Assembly: GCF_004684205.1 (NCBI RefSeq)
Contig: NZ_SRIO01000003.1
Coordinates: 176,858 to 240,857, forward strand
Origin: Candidatus Macondimonas diazotrophica
GTDB lineage: Bacteria > Pseudomonadota > Gammaproteobacteria > UBA5335
Length of the DNA stretch: 64,000 nt
Direction: 5' to 3'
The notes under the pieces were generated by a model. It saw nothing but the letters and a program-made list of their open reading frames with translations, ran no database searches and was not told where the DNA came from. Positions within the stretch are counted from its first letter, which is position 1; each line of letters opens with the position of its first letter. The position numbers were made by a program, and so were the translations under genes. Below, piece by piece: positions 1 through 8,434 of this stretch.

Positions 1-2
1 AC

Positions 3-500
3 CAGGTGCAAACCTTCTATCCCAGCCCGATGGCGACCGCTACGGCGATGTACCACTCCGGGCGCAACCCTCTGCGCCGCGTGGGTCGGGATAGTGAGCC
101 GGTGGACATCGTCAAGGGTGAGCGGCGCCGCCGGCTGCACAAGGCGTTTCTGCGCTACCACGATCCGGCCAATTGGCCGCGCTTGCGCGAGGCGCTCAAA
201 GCCATGGGGCGGGCGGATCTGATCGGCAACGGCAAGCGCCATCTCATTCCCACCTGGCAGCCGGCGACCGATGGGGGATACCACAGTCCCCGGCGCAAGA
301 ACGCGACGCCGGTGAAAGGTCGCGTACTCACCCAGCACACAGGCTTGCCGCCGCGTGAGGGAGCACTCCCGCCCAGCGCGGCGCGCAAGCGGCCCACCAC
401 CGGATCAGCGGCCTACGGGGACGGCGGACGCGACCCGGGCCGTTCCAGGAAGCCGTCAAGCACGCGCAGGAAGGTTTCCGGCTCGGGACGAACCCGGTAG
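3..500 (+). CDS. ygiQ: YgiQ family radical SAM protein, C-terminal part
   Basis: This is the 3' end of a gene that begins before the window. The first 90 codons match my memory of the C-terminal DUF3362 region of YgiQ/UPF0313 proteins: QTFYPSPMATATAMYHSGRN, then RRRRLHKAFLRYHDPANWP and REALKAMGRADLIG. The radical SAM core with its CxxxCxxC cluster site lies upstream and is not visible, so the catalytic half cannot be checked. YgiQ proteins are putative Fe-S/SAM enzymes with no settled reaction. The last 45 codons are basic and low in complexity, and the reading frame runs 88 bases into the convergent redoxin gene. The protein therefore probably has a variable, unconserved tail. Confidence 0.78.
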   Translation, partial: QVQTFYPSPMATATAMYHSGRNPLRRVGRDSEPVDIVKGERRRRLHKAFLRYHDPANWPRLREALKAMGRADLIGNGKRHLIPTWQPATDGGYHSPRRKNATPVKGRVLTQHTGLPPREGALPPSAARKRPTTGSAAYGDGGRDPGRSRKPSSTRRKVSGSGRTR

Positions 501-1294
501 TTGTCGGTTTCATCGGCAAAGCGGACGCAGCCTTCGGCATCGACAATGATCACGGTCGGCAGGACGGCGTCGGTGTCGTAGCCGAGTGCAGCCATGCCGA
601 CCGGCAAGGCGTCCCGGTGCAGGATACCGAGCGCCCGGGCGGCGTTCAGCGCCGGATCGTGCAGGTAGCGGAACGGGACGTCGAAGCGTGCCGCCAAGCT
701 GCGGTTGTGGGCGATGGACTGCGGGCTGATCAAGAGAATCTGGGCGCCGCGTTCGGCAATCTGCCGATATTGCGCGGCGATCTCCTTGACCTGGGCCATG
801 CACAGCGGACACCAGTTGCCGCGAAAGAAGAGCAGGATGGCCGGCTTTCCGCGCAGATCGCGTGAACGCAGTCGCTGCCCGCTGTTTTCGATCAACTCGA
901 AATCGGGCAGGACAGTGCCCGGGCGAAGTCGCTCGCTGGGCTGGCGTCCGAAGCGTGAATACCAGTAGACATAGACCCATCCACCCAGTCCGTAAACACC
1001 GCCGGCGTAGATCAGGGCCAGCAGACTGCCGCCGGTCATGACGCCGAGCAAAGCCAGAAACGTTCCAAGACCGGCGCCCCAAGTCAGGGTCGGCAGCTTC
1101 GGTCGCGTGCGCGCCTTACCCATCAGGATGAAGCCGGCGAAGGTCCCCACACTGGCCAGCCCGGCCAGGGCTGCTCCGGTCCAGGCGAGATCCGGGCCCT
1201 GGCGCCACAGGACGCTGAGAATATGGCCCAGAACGCCCACCATCACGACGATGTAGGGCGTGATGAACCAACGTTTGAGTTGTGCTTGCGTCAT
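413..1294 (-). CDS. Membrane-anchored peroxiredoxin-like redoxin (AhpC/TSA family)
   Basis: A 293-residue protein with two parts. Residues 10-115 hold about four hydrophobic segments. Residues 124-285 form a thioredoxin-fold redoxin domain. The active-site motif is FFRGNWCPLCMAQ, with a CxxC at Cys162 and Cys165. This resembles the AhpC/TSA peroxiredoxin-like group that carries a second resolving-type cysteine. The likely role is thiol-based peroxide reduction or disulfide exchange at the membrane; topology and substrate are not settled by sequence. It is read leftward and its 3' end overlaps the ygiQ tail. A purine-rich site (AAGGAG) lies about eight bases before the ATG. The gene is divergent from the bufferin gene, so the two could share a regulatory region. 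Confidence 0.8.
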   Translation of the reverse strand: MTQAQLKRWFITPYIVVMVGVLGHILSVLWRQGPDLAWTGAALAGLASVGTFAGFILMGKARTRPKLPTLTWGAGLGTFLALLGVMTGGSLLALIYAGGVYGLGGWVYVYWYSRFGRQPSERLRPGTVLPDFELIENSGQRLRSRDLRGKPAILLFFRGNWCPLCMAQVKEIAAQYRQIAERGAQILLISPQSIAHNRSLAARFDVPFRYLHDPALNAARALGILHRDALPVGMAALGYDTDAVLPTVIIVDAEGCVRFADETDNYRVRPEPETFLRVLDGFLERPGSRPPSP

Positions 1295-1628
1295 GGTTGC
1301 GCTCCTTGCTTGCGTGTTTCCTTGCTCTGGTCAGGCGCGTCGTGTCCGGCGTGCGAGGGAACCGCGGCCGGGAACCACCCGGCGCCTGATGTGGCCGACC
1401 GTGGGCGCGTCGACGATCTGTGCGCGACGGGGCTTAAGACTCGGTCGCCGGAGGATAGCGCAGGCTTACACAAATCGCGCGCGGATGCCCGGAGCGGCTT
1501 TGAAAAAGCGGAACGCATCGGCTGGTCGGAAGTCCAAACCGATCCGGCCGCTGAGTCCCAGATTGGGCTATGCTTTGTCTTGAGTTACTCAACGCAACCG
1601 GATGTGTTCATCCATGCAAGGAGCAGAT
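1295..1628. other. Divergent intergenic region between redoxin and bufA1
   Basis: These 334 bases hold no credible gene. Two small inverted repeats lie close to bufA1. One is the perfect palindrome TTGAGTTACTCAA at 1580-1592. The other is GGATG-tgtt-CATCC at 1600-1613, just before the ribosome binding site. The first has the look of an operator half-site pair, the second could fold in the leader mRNA. I could not find a convincing sigma-70 -35/-10 pair. Confidence 0.5.
1580..1592. promoter_or_regulatory. Palindromic operator-like site upstream of bufA1
   Basis: TTGAGTTACTCAA is a perfect inverted repeat (five-base arms, TTA centre) about 37 bases before the bufA1 start. Its position fits a repressor or activator site for a metal- or oxidant-responsive regulator, but no regulator gene is next to it and no match to a named box is claimed. 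Confidence 0.3.
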
Positions 1629-1955
1629 ATGAGTCAGTCCACGAAGTCCGCCAAGCTTTCCGGCGCCGCCCTGGCCGCCGCCCTGGGTACGGCGCTTGCG
1701 CTCACCGCCGGGCCGGTCACGGCCGGATCGGATCACGGCGCAGCAGCGGGCAAGGAAAAATGCTACGGCGTTTCGCTCAAGGGCAAGAACGATTGCGCGG
1801 CCGGGCCGGGAACCTCCTGCGCCGGCTCGTCCAAGGTCGACTATCAGGGCGATGCCTGGAAGATGGTACCCAAAGGCACTTGCGAAGAAACGCCGTCCCC
1901 CACCTCGCCGACCGGTTTCGGTCAGCTCGAGCCTTTTGCTGAAAAGAAAGACTAG
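1629..1955 (+). CDS. bufA1: BufA1-family bufferin precursor (DUF2282)
   Basis: A 108-residue secreted small protein. Residues 1-31 form a signal peptide (basic start, alanine-rich core, GPVTAG). The mature part has the DUF2282 pattern: [14 protein letters not shown], then [10 protein letters not shown] and [11 protein letters not shown], with four conserved cysteines. Proteins of this family are now known as bufferins, periplasmic copper-binding peptides whose cysteines are modified by a DUF692 enzyme (BufB) and its partner (BufC). Neither partner is encoded nearby, so the modification, if any, must be done in trans. I chose the ATG at 1629 over the earlier in-frame start at 1602 because AAGGAG (1618-1623) sits five bases before it and the signal peptide then starts correctly. 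The divergent redoxin neighbour is compatible with a metal or oxidative stress role. Confidence 0.85.
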   Translation: MSQSTKSAKLSGAALAAALGTALALTAGPVTAGSDHGAAAGKEKCYGVSLKGKNDCAAGPGTSCAGSSKVDYQGDAWKMVPKGTCEETPSPTSPTGFGQLEPFAEKKD

Positions 1956-1971
1956 TCTGCATCGACAAGAC

Positions 1972-2001
1972 TGCTGTAGGGAGCGCGATCTCCCTGCAGC
2001 G
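1972..2001. terminator. Stem-loop downstream of bufA1
   Basis: GCTGTAGGGAG (1973-1983) pairs with CTCCCTGCAGC (1990-2000), an 11-base stem with one G-U pair and a six-base loop. It begins 17 bases after the bufA1 stop. No T-run follows, so it may act as a weak terminator or as an mRNA 3' stabiliser rather than a classical intrinsic terminator. Confidence 0.45.
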
Positions 2002-2243
2002 GTTCGCAGCGGCTGCCTCCACTGCGGATAACCCGCATCCTCTCCCCGTAAGCAGGCCGGAACATCGGCCGCGCCAACGGCGCCTTTTCCACATGATCTG
2101 TGTCGTTGCCGAACGCTCCAGGCTCAGGGAAGTCATGCAACGGCCTGTCGGCTACCCGTCAAACCGGCCGAAACCCGCGTTTGCGGCCCATGGCCAATTG
2201 CAGCGAACGGCTTTTGCGTCTCGATGCGCTCTGGCTGGCACGT

Positions 2244-4025
2244 TCAGCGTTTCTTCGGCGGCATCAGGTCGGTGATGGTGCCGCTGTAGGATTCGGCAGC
2301 GAACGCGATGGTTTCCGACAGGGTCGGGTGCGCATGGATGGTGAGAGCGATGTCTTCGGCATCGGCGCCCATCTCGACTGCCAGGGCCAGCTCGGCGATC
2401 AGATCACCGGCATGCGGTCCGACCACGCCGCCGCCGAGCACACGGCCGGTTCGGGAATCGAAGATGAGTTTGGTCAGGCCGTCGTCGCGTCCCATACCCA
2501 GCGCCCGGCCGCTTGCGGCCCAGGGAAAGACGCCTTTGCCGATGTCGCGATGTGCGGCTTTCGCTTCGGTTTCGGTGAGACCGCACCAGGCCAGCTCGGG
2601 GTCGCAATAGGCGACCGAGGGAATCACGCGGGCAAGGAAGGCCGACTTTTCACCCGCAGCGGCCTCTGCCGCGACCTTGCCCTGATGGGTGGCCTTGTGA
2701 GCCAGCATGGGGCCCGGCGTGCAGTCGCCGATCGCGTAGATATCCCCCCGGGATGTGGCCATGCGATCATCGACCGGAATCAAGCCCTGCGCATCGAGTG
2801 TCAAGCCCGCGGCCTCCAGATTGAGGCGGTCGCCGTTCGGTCGCCGGCCCACGGCGACCAGAAGCCGATCGTAACGTTGTTCCTCCGGCGCCTGATCGCC
2901 TTCGAAGCGAACGACCAGGCCATCCGGCTCGGCCTCCACCGCATTCACCCGGGTCTGCAGGTAGATCGCCTCCAGCCGGCGTGAGAGCGATTTTTGCAGG
3001 ATGCGCACCAGATCGGCATCGGCGCCCGCAACCAGTTGCGGTGCCATTTCAACCACCGTTACCCGGCTGCCCAGTGCGCTGTAGAATGTTGCCATCTCGA
3101 GGCCGATGATGCCGCCGCCAATGATCAGGAGCCGCGGTGGGATCTCGGGCAGATCCAGCGCGCCGGTGGAATCCATGATGCGTGGGTCCTCGGGCAGAAA
3201 CGGGAGGCTCACGGGGCGCGAGCCGCAGGCGATAATGGCCTGTTCGAAGTCGAGTTTGTGTTCACGCTCGCCGTTCCTGAGGGTGACCGAGTGCGGACCG
3301 GCGAAGCGCGCTTCGGCCTGGATAACCTCGACGCCCCGCTGTTTGGCCAGCTGCGCCAGCCCGCCGGTCAGCCGGCCAACGACCCCGTCCTTCCAGTTAC
3401 GCAGCGCATCGGTGTCGATTTCGGGCTCTCCAAAGCGGATGCCATGATCGGCCATGGCGCGCGCATCGGTCATCACCTGCGCAGCATGGAGCAGTGCCTT
3501 GGACGGAATGCAGCCGATGTTGAGACAGACGCCACCGAGGGTAGGTTCGCGTTCGACGAGGGTGACCTTCATGCCCAGATCGGCGGCCCGAAAGGCAGCG
3601 GTGTAGCCACCGGGTCCGCCGCCGATGACCAGCACGGACGAGCCGGCGCCTTTTCGCACTGCGGCGGCATTCGGGCGCCCCGCCGGGCTGGGTTCGGGCG
3701 GCGCCGATGCCGGTTCTGAGGGCGTGTCAGCGGAAGGCGGCGTCTCGGCGCTGTCTTCGGCTTTGGGCGCTTCGGCCGGTTCGGTGTCGGTGGCCAGCAC
3801 GACGATCGGGGTGCCCTGGGAAACCTTGTCGCCGACCTTGACGAGGATGTCCTGGACGGTTCCGGCGGCGGGCGCCGGGACATCCAGGGCGGCTTTTTCG
3901 CTTTCGAGGGTGATCAGCGGCTGTTCGGGGGTGACGGTATCGCCGGGTTTGACCAGCACGTCCACCACGTCGACATTCTCGAAATCCCCGATGTCGGGGA
4001 CGGTCACTTCCTGGGTCTGGGCCAC
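2244..4025 (-). CDS. lpdA: Dihydrolipoamide dehydrogenase (E3) with N-terminal lipoyl domain
   Basis: A 593-residue E3 component. Residues 1-80 form a lipoyl domain with the modification site in LESEKAALDV (Lys44). A Pro/Ala/Glu-rich linker spans about 80-125. The flavoprotein follows: FAD motif VLVIGGGPGGYTAA near 132, redox disulfide GGVCLNIGCIPSK (Cys167/Cys172), NAD motif LLIIGGGIIGLE, and the C-terminal base dyad in HAHPTLSE (His566/Glu571). It reoxidises dihydrolipoyl groups of 2-oxoacid dehydrogenases with NAD. The gene starts 27 bases after aceE ends, so they form one operon. In many proteobacteria aceF lies between these two genes; here it does not. The lipoyl domain on E3 is known in several bacteria and does not replace the E2 acetyltransferase domain. 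Confidence 0.95.
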   Translation of the reverse strand: MAQTQEVTVPDIGDFENVDVVDVLVKPGDTVTPEQPLITLESEKAALDVPAPAAGTVQDILVKVGDKVSQGTPIVVLATDTEPAEAPKAEDSAETPPSADTPSEPASAPPEPSPAGRPNAAAVRKGAGSSVLVIGGGPGGYTAAFRAADLGMKVTLVEREPTLGGVCLNIGCIPSKALLHAAQVMTDARAMADHGIRFGEPEIDTDALRNWKDGVVGRLTGGLAQLAKQRGVEVIQAEARFAGPHSVTLRNGEREHKLDFEQAIIACGSRPVSLPFLPEDPRIMDSTGALDLPEIPPRLLIIGGGIIGLEMATFYSALGSRVTVVEMAPQLVAGADADLVRILQKSLSRRLEAIYLQTRVNAVEAEPDGLVVRFEGDQAPEEQRYDRLLVAVGRRPNGDRLNLEAAGLTLDAQGLIPVDDRMATSRGDIYAIGDCTPGPMLAHKATHQGKVAAEAAAGEKSAFLARVIPSVAYCDPELAWCGLTETEAKAAHRDIGKGVFPWAASGRALGMGRDDGLTKLIFDSRTGRVLGGGVVGPHAGDLIAELALAVEMGADAEDIALTIHAHPTLSETIAFAAESYSGTITDLMPPKKR

Positions 4026-4052
4026 GGGCGTTCTCCTCGGGATGGCAGGGCG

Positions 4053-6740
4053 CTAGACGGTCCAGGGCGCCGGTTTCTCGGGATCGATGCCCAGTTCGGT
4101 CAGCGCCTGGGCCAGCCGGTCCATGGGCTTTTCGCCCTCCTCGGTGCCGGCCTCGGTCATCAGCTCGCCATCCTCGGCAAGGGATCTGAGGGCGGTGAGG
4201 ACGACATACTCGGCGGTGACCTCGAAGAACTCCCGCAGCGCTGCTCGGGTGTCGGAGCGGCCATAGCCGTCGGTACCCAGAACGCGGTAGCGCCGAGGAA
4301 CGTAAGGCCGGATCTGCTCCGCATAGGCGCGCATGTGATCGGTAGTGGCAACGATCGGTCCCTGGGTATCCGACAGACAGTCCATCACATGACAGCTGCG
4401 CGCGGGTTCAACCGGATGCAGCATATTCCAGCGCTCGGCGGCCATGCCTTCGCGTGCCAGCTCGGTAAAGCTCGTCACGCTCCAGACATCGGCTGCCACA
4501 CCGAAGCGCTCTTCCAGGATCTGGGCGGCGCGCTCGACTTCGCGCAGGATGGTGCCCGAACCCAGCAGCTGGACACGTGGCCCCTCGTGGTTGCTCTGGC
4601 GCAGGCGATACATCCCCTTGACGATATCGTCCGCCACCGCGTCGGGAAGTGCCGGGTGTGCATAGTTCTCGTTCATCACGGTGATGTAGTAGAAGACATC
4701 CTCATGGTGCTCGAACATGCGTCGCATGCCGTCGTGCAGGATCACCGCCAGTTCGTAGGCGTAGCATGGATCGTAGGCGATGCAATTGGGGTGGGTCAGA
4801 GCAAGGATATGGCTGTGGCCATCCTGATGCTGCAGGCCCTCGCCGGCCAGGGTGGTTCGTCCGGCCGTCCCGCCGAGCAGGAAACCCCGGGCGCGGCTGT
4901 CGCCTGCGGCCCAGATCAGGTCGCCGATGCGCTGGAAGCCGAACATCGAGTAGAAAATGAAAAACGGGATCATGCTCATCGCATGATTGCTGTAGGCCGT
5001 CGCCGCCGCCAGCCAGGATGAGAAGGCGCCAGCTTCGGTAATCCCTTCCTCGAGGATCTGGCCTTTGGTGTCCTCCCGGTAGTAAGCCAGTTGATCGGCA
5101 TCCTGTGGCGCATAGAGCTGTCCCACGGGGGAGTAGATGCCAATCTGGCGGAACAGGCCTTCCATGCCGAAGGTGCGGGCTTCGTCCGGGACGATGGGGA
5201 CGATGTGTGGCCCGAGTGTGGGGTCGCGGCTCAAGGTGCTGAGCATGCGCACAAAGGCGGTGGTGGTGGACATCTCCCGTCCGTCGGTGCCCTTGAGCAG
5301 AACATCGAAGGTGGACAGGGGTGGGATGGCCTGGGGCTCGCTTTCTCGTCGGCGCGAGGGGAGATAACCACCCAGGGCGCGGCGCCGCTCCTGCAGATAG
5401 GTGATCTCCGGGCTGTCTGGCGGCGGCCGATAGAAAGGCGCTTCTGCGATCTCGGCATCTGAAATGGGGATGTTGAAGCGGTCGCGGAAGGCCTTGAGCG
5501 CATCTTCGCCCAGTTTCTTCTGCTGATGCGTGATGTTCTGGCCCTCGCCGGCCTCACCCATGCCATAGCCCTTGACGGTCTTCGCCAGAATGACCGTGGG
5601 TTGGCCTGTGTGTTGTACCGCTGCGGCGTAGGCGGCGTAGATCTTGTGTGGATCGTGCCCGCCGCGATTGAGCCGCCAGATGTCCTGGTCGGTCATGCGC
5701 GAGACCATGGCCTTGAGCTCGGGATACTTGCCGAAGAAGTGTTCGCGCGTGTAGGCGCCGCCCTTGGCCTTGTAGTTCTGGTATTCGCCATCCACCGCTT
5801 CGGTCATGCGCTGGCGCAGCAGGCCCTTGGTGTCAGCGGCAAGCAGGGGATCCCAATAGGACCCCCAGATGACCTTGATGACATTCCAGCCCGCGCCCCG
5901 GAAATCGCCCTCGAGTTCCTGGATGATCTTGCCATTGCCGCGCACCGGGCCATCGAGACGCTGCAGATTGCAGTTGATCACGAAGATCAGGTTGTCCAGT
6001 TTCTCGCGTCCCGCCAGGCCGATGGCACCCAAGGATTCGGGTTCGTCCATCTCACCATCGCCGCAGAAGACCCAGACCTTGCGGTTATCCGTTTCGGCCA
6101 GACCTCGATGCTGCAGGTATTTCATGAAGCGGGCCTGGTAGATGCCCATGATGGGACCCAGTCCCATCGAGACCGTGGGGAACTGCCAGAATCCCGGCAT
6201 GAGGCGGGGATGCGGATAGGACGATAGGCCGGGTGCGAGCGCTTCCTGACGGAAGCGGTGCAGATGTTCCTTGTGCAGGCGGTATTCGAGATAGGCGCGC
6301 GCGTAGATGCCCGGCGTGCAGTGCCCCTGGATATAGAGCAGATCGCCGCCATGGGTTTCGCTGGGCGCGTGGAAGAAGTGGTTGAAGCCCACGTCATAGA
6401 GTGTGGCGGCCGACGCAAAGCTGGCAATGTGTCCGCCGATGCCGGGATTGAACTTGTTGGCCTTTACGACCATCGCCAGCGCATTCCAGCGCACCAGCGA
6501 CCGGATCCGCCATTCCATGTCGGCGTCACCGGGGCTGCGTTGCTCTTGCGCAGCCGGGATGGTGTTGAGATAGGCGGTATTGGGATCGAATGGGATGTGA
6601 GCGCCGGAGCGGCGGGCATGATCGATCAGTGCTTCCAGGAGAACATGGGCGCGCTCTGGCCCTTCTCGCTCGATGACCGCTTCCAGGGCATCCAGCCACT
6701 CCCGGGTCTCCTGGGGGTCCACGTCGGCGGGCTTGGCCAT
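4053..6740 (-). CDS. aceE: Pyruvate dehydrogenase E1 component, homodimeric type
   Basis: An 895-residue thiamine-diphosphate enzyme, close to the 887 residues of E. coli AceE. It decarboxylates pyruvate and passes the acetyl group to the lipoyl domain of E2. The TPP/Mg site is clear: VFCGDGEMDEPES followed about 30 residues later by INCNLQRLDGPVRGNGKI. Other family blocks are HGGDLLYIQGHCTPGIYARA near the N-terminus and GEGLQHQDGHSHI in the pyrimidine domain. I chose the start at 6740 (MAKPADVDPQ) because AAGGAG precedes it by eight bases. The frame stays open to an upstream ATG at 6791, but that extension has no ribosome binding site. It is followed directly by lpdA; no E2 gene is present in the window. 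Confidence 0.95.
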   Translation of the reverse strand: MAKPADVDPQETREWLDALEAVIEREGPERAHVLLEALIDHARRSGAHIPFDPNTAYLNTIPAAQEQRSPGDADMEWRIRSLVRWNALAMVVKANKFNPGIGGHIASFASAATLYDVGFNHFFHAPSETHGGDLLYIQGHCTPGIYARAYLEYRLHKEHLHRFRQEALAPGLSSYPHPRLMPGFWQFPTVSMGLGPIMGIYQARFMKYLQHRGLAETDNRKVWVFCGDGEMDEPESLGAIGLAGREKLDNLIFVINCNLQRLDGPVRGNGKIIQELEGDFRGAGWNVIKVIWGSYWDPLLAADTKGLLRQRMTEAVDGEYQNYKAKGGAYTREHFFGKYPELKAMVSRMTDQDIWRLNRGGHDPHKIYAAYAAAVQHTGQPTVILAKTVKGYGMGEAGEGQNITHQQKKLGEDALKAFRDRFNIPISDAEIAEAPFYRPPPDSPEITYLQERRRALGGYLPSRRRESEPQAIPPLSTFDVLLKGTDGREMSTTTAFVRMLSTLSRDPTLGPHIVPIVPDEARTFGMEGLFRQIGIYSPVGQLYAPQDADQLAYYREDTKGQILEEGITEAGAFSSWLAAATAYSNHAMSMIPFFIFYSMFGFQRIGDLIWAAGDSRARGFLLGGTAGRTTLAGEGLQHQDGHSHILALTHPNCIAYDPCYAYELAVILHDGMRRMFEHHEDVFYYITVMNENYAHPALPDAVADDIVKGMYRLRQSNHEGPRVQLLGSGTILREVERAAQILEERFGVAADVWSVTSFTELAREGMAAERWNMLHPVEPARSCHVMDCLSDTQGPIVATTDHMRAYAEQIRPYVPRRYRVLGTDGYGRSDTRAALREFFEVTAEYVVLTALRSLAEDGELMTEAGTEEGEKPMDRLAQALTELGIDPEKPAPWTV

Positions 6741-6806
6741 GGCGTCTCCTTCTTGTTCATGCGTCAAACCGGTTGGAACATGATTCGGCAAGGCAGGCTG
6801 CCCACG

Positions 6807-6836
6807 ATAGTAGCGCCAGCGCCGCGACGATTGCCA
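6807..6836 (-). promoter_or_regulatory. Possible aceE promoter
   Basis: On the minus strand TGGCAA (6836-6831) and TACTAT (6812-6807) are 18 bases apart, giving a weak sigma-70 match about 65 bases before the aceE start. The rest of the 294-base gap between aceE and lrgB (6741-7034) shows no gene I can support. Confidence 0.3.
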
Positions 6837-7034
6837 GCGTGCGGCTGCTCTGTGGTGAGCGATGGCGAACCCCTGTGCGATCGTGGGACGTGCTGCCGAT
6901 CCGCCGGTTCTGGTGGGACAATGCTCCGGGCTGAAGGATCCCCGGGACAGGGTCGGGAGCGTTAATCCGCTGCGCCGGCGAGGCCCGGGAAGGATCGCTT
7001 CGGTATGGCCCGGAAAGCCGGTTCTCCGGGCTCG

Positions 7035-7757
7035 TCAAAGCCCCAGCGCGCGCGCGATGGCTGGGAGCAACAGGGCGGTCAGCAGACCGGTCAGACCCAG
7101 GCCGAGGGACGCAAAAGCGCCAGCCAGCGGACTGATTTCGAACGCTTTGGCGGTGCCGAAGCCGTGTGCGGAAACTCCCAGCGCGAATCCTTGCACGGCG
7201 GGGCTGCGAATGCGGAGCAGCCGATAGGCAAGCGGCGCGAAGACGCAGCCGATGACGCCGGTGAGCAGGACGATCCCCGCGGTCAATGACGGGGATCCGC
7301 CGAGCGATTCGGCCACCCCCATGGCGATGGGTGTGGTGACCGATTTCGGCAGCAGGGAACGCAGGGTGACCGGCCCCAGATCGAGCCAGTAACCGGCCGT
7401 CCAGGCACTGGCGGCCGCGAAGGCGGCGCCGGTCACCAGCGCAGCCGGGAGTGCCCAGCCGATGCGGCGGATGTGATCGAGATTGCGATAGAGCGGGACA
7501 GCGAGCGAAACCGTGGCAGGGCCGAGCAAGAAATGAATGAAGGCGGCGCCCTCGAAATAGTGCGCATAATCAATATCGCCCACAACCAGCACGCCGATGA
7601 TGATCGCCATGGCGGTGATTGCCGGATGCAACAGGGCGGGACGGCCGACGCGGCGGTAGAAGCCCAGCGCCATGGCATAGCTGCCGAGGGTGAGCAGCAG
7701 CGCGGTGGGGATGGCGGTGCCGGGGTTTTGCCACAGCCACATCCAGAGGTTCTTCAA
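7035..7757 (-). CDS. lrgB: LrgB/CidB family membrane protein
   Basis: A 240-residue integral membrane protein with about seven hydrophobic segments. The family signatures are present: FLLGPATVSLAVPLYRN in the first half, LPKSVTTPIAMGVAE near the middle and GFALGVSAHGFGTAKAFE near the end. LrgB works with LrgA. The pair is described as an antiholin-like system that affects murein hydrolase export, and homologues transport pyruvate or glycolate. The start overlaps the lrgA stop by four bases (ATGA), so the two are translationally coupled. The neighbouring pyruvate dehydrogenase genes on the same strand make a link to pyruvate or other small organic acids attractive, but that is inference. Confidence 0.9.
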   Translation of the reverse strand: MKNLWMWLWQNPGTAIPTALLLTLGSYAMALGFYRRVGRPALLHPAITAMAIIIGVLVVGDIDYAHYFEGAAFIHFLLGPATVSLAVPLYRNLDHIRRIGWALPAALVTGAAFAAASAWTAGYWLDLGPVTLRSLLPKSVTTPIAMGVAESLGGSPSLTAGIVLLTGVIGCVFAPLAYRLLRIRSPAVQGFALGVSAHGFGTAKAFEISPLAGAFASLGLGLTGLLTALLLPAIARALGL

Positions 7758-8104
7758 GCCGAACCGCTCCGCATGAATCGCTTCAGCACCAGCGCAGTCA
7801 ACACCAGGGTCGACAGCGTGCTCACCACAAGGGTGACGAGCAGCGCGATGCCCTCGGTGCGGAGAACGGCGGCATGCGTCATGAGTCCGACGCCCGCGGG
7901 CACGAAGAGCAGAGACAGATGACGCTGGGTCAGTGCGCTGACGCGTTCCAGTTCGGCGGAAACCCGTCCCCGGATGATCAGCGCGGTGAGCAGCAGGACC
8001 ATGCCCATCACGGCACCCGGAACGGGCAGGCCGCTCACATGGGCCAGCACTTGTCCTGCCAGGGTGAACCCCAGCAGGGTGATCAGGGCCAGCAGGCCGT
8101 CCAT
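7754..8104 (-). CDS. lrgA: LrgA/CidA family holin-like membrane protein
   Basis: A 116-residue protein with four predicted membrane helices. The CidA/LrgA pattern is visible: VSGLPVPGAVMGMVLLL in the second segment and LLFVPAGVGLMTHAAVL before the third. It has the usual family length. It is the first gene of a two-gene unit with lrgB; the genes share the ATGA junction at 7754-7757. AAGGA lies about ten bases before the ATG. Upstream, CGGACGTCCG (8149-8158) is a perfect ten-base palindrome 45 bases from the start and might be an operator. No LytSR- or CidR-type regulator is adjacent, so control is unknown. Confidence 0.88.
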   Translation of the reverse strand: MDGLLALITLLGFTLAGQVLAHVSGLPVPGAVMGMVLLLTALIIRGRVSAELERVSALTQRHLSLLFVPAGVGLMTHAAVLRTEGIALLVTLVVSTLSTLVLTALVLKRFMRSGSA

Positions 8105-8434
8105 CGAATCAGATCCTTTTCGGGCAAGCCGGGATACCCCTGTGAGGGCGGACGTCCGGATCGGATCGGACCCATGTCCATGGGGACCGCCGACCTTCGG
8201 TGCCGAGATGTGTTCACGGTGCTGCCGCGCCCGAACCGTGGCTGATGTTCAGGCGGGCCGATATGACCGAAACCCGCATTCCGGCCGTCCATGGCCGAAG
8301 ACAATTCCCGGTCGCCGCAATGTTCGAGCGGCGCGGGTGGCGTTAGGACGGCGGTCTTTCGAGCATGCGGCATCAAGCGCACGAAATGCCTGCCCGAAAA
8401 ATCGCCAGAAATCCAGAGGACGCGGCTTCGGGGG
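8105..8434. other. Intergenic region between lrgA and the thioesterase gene
   Basis: These 330 bases lack a credible gene; the open frames here have no recognisable start or family. It contains the CGGACGTCCG palindrome at 8149-8158 and a GGATCGGATCGGA direct repeat beside it. On the minus strand, CCCGAA and TTCGGG flank the end of the thioesterase transcript and could form a loose terminator hairpin. Confidence 0.4.

Noticed and set aside
6757..7038. A 93-codon frame between lrgB and aceE with a hydrophobic stretch
   Set aside because: It runs over the aceE leader and ribosome site, has no start signal and no family match.
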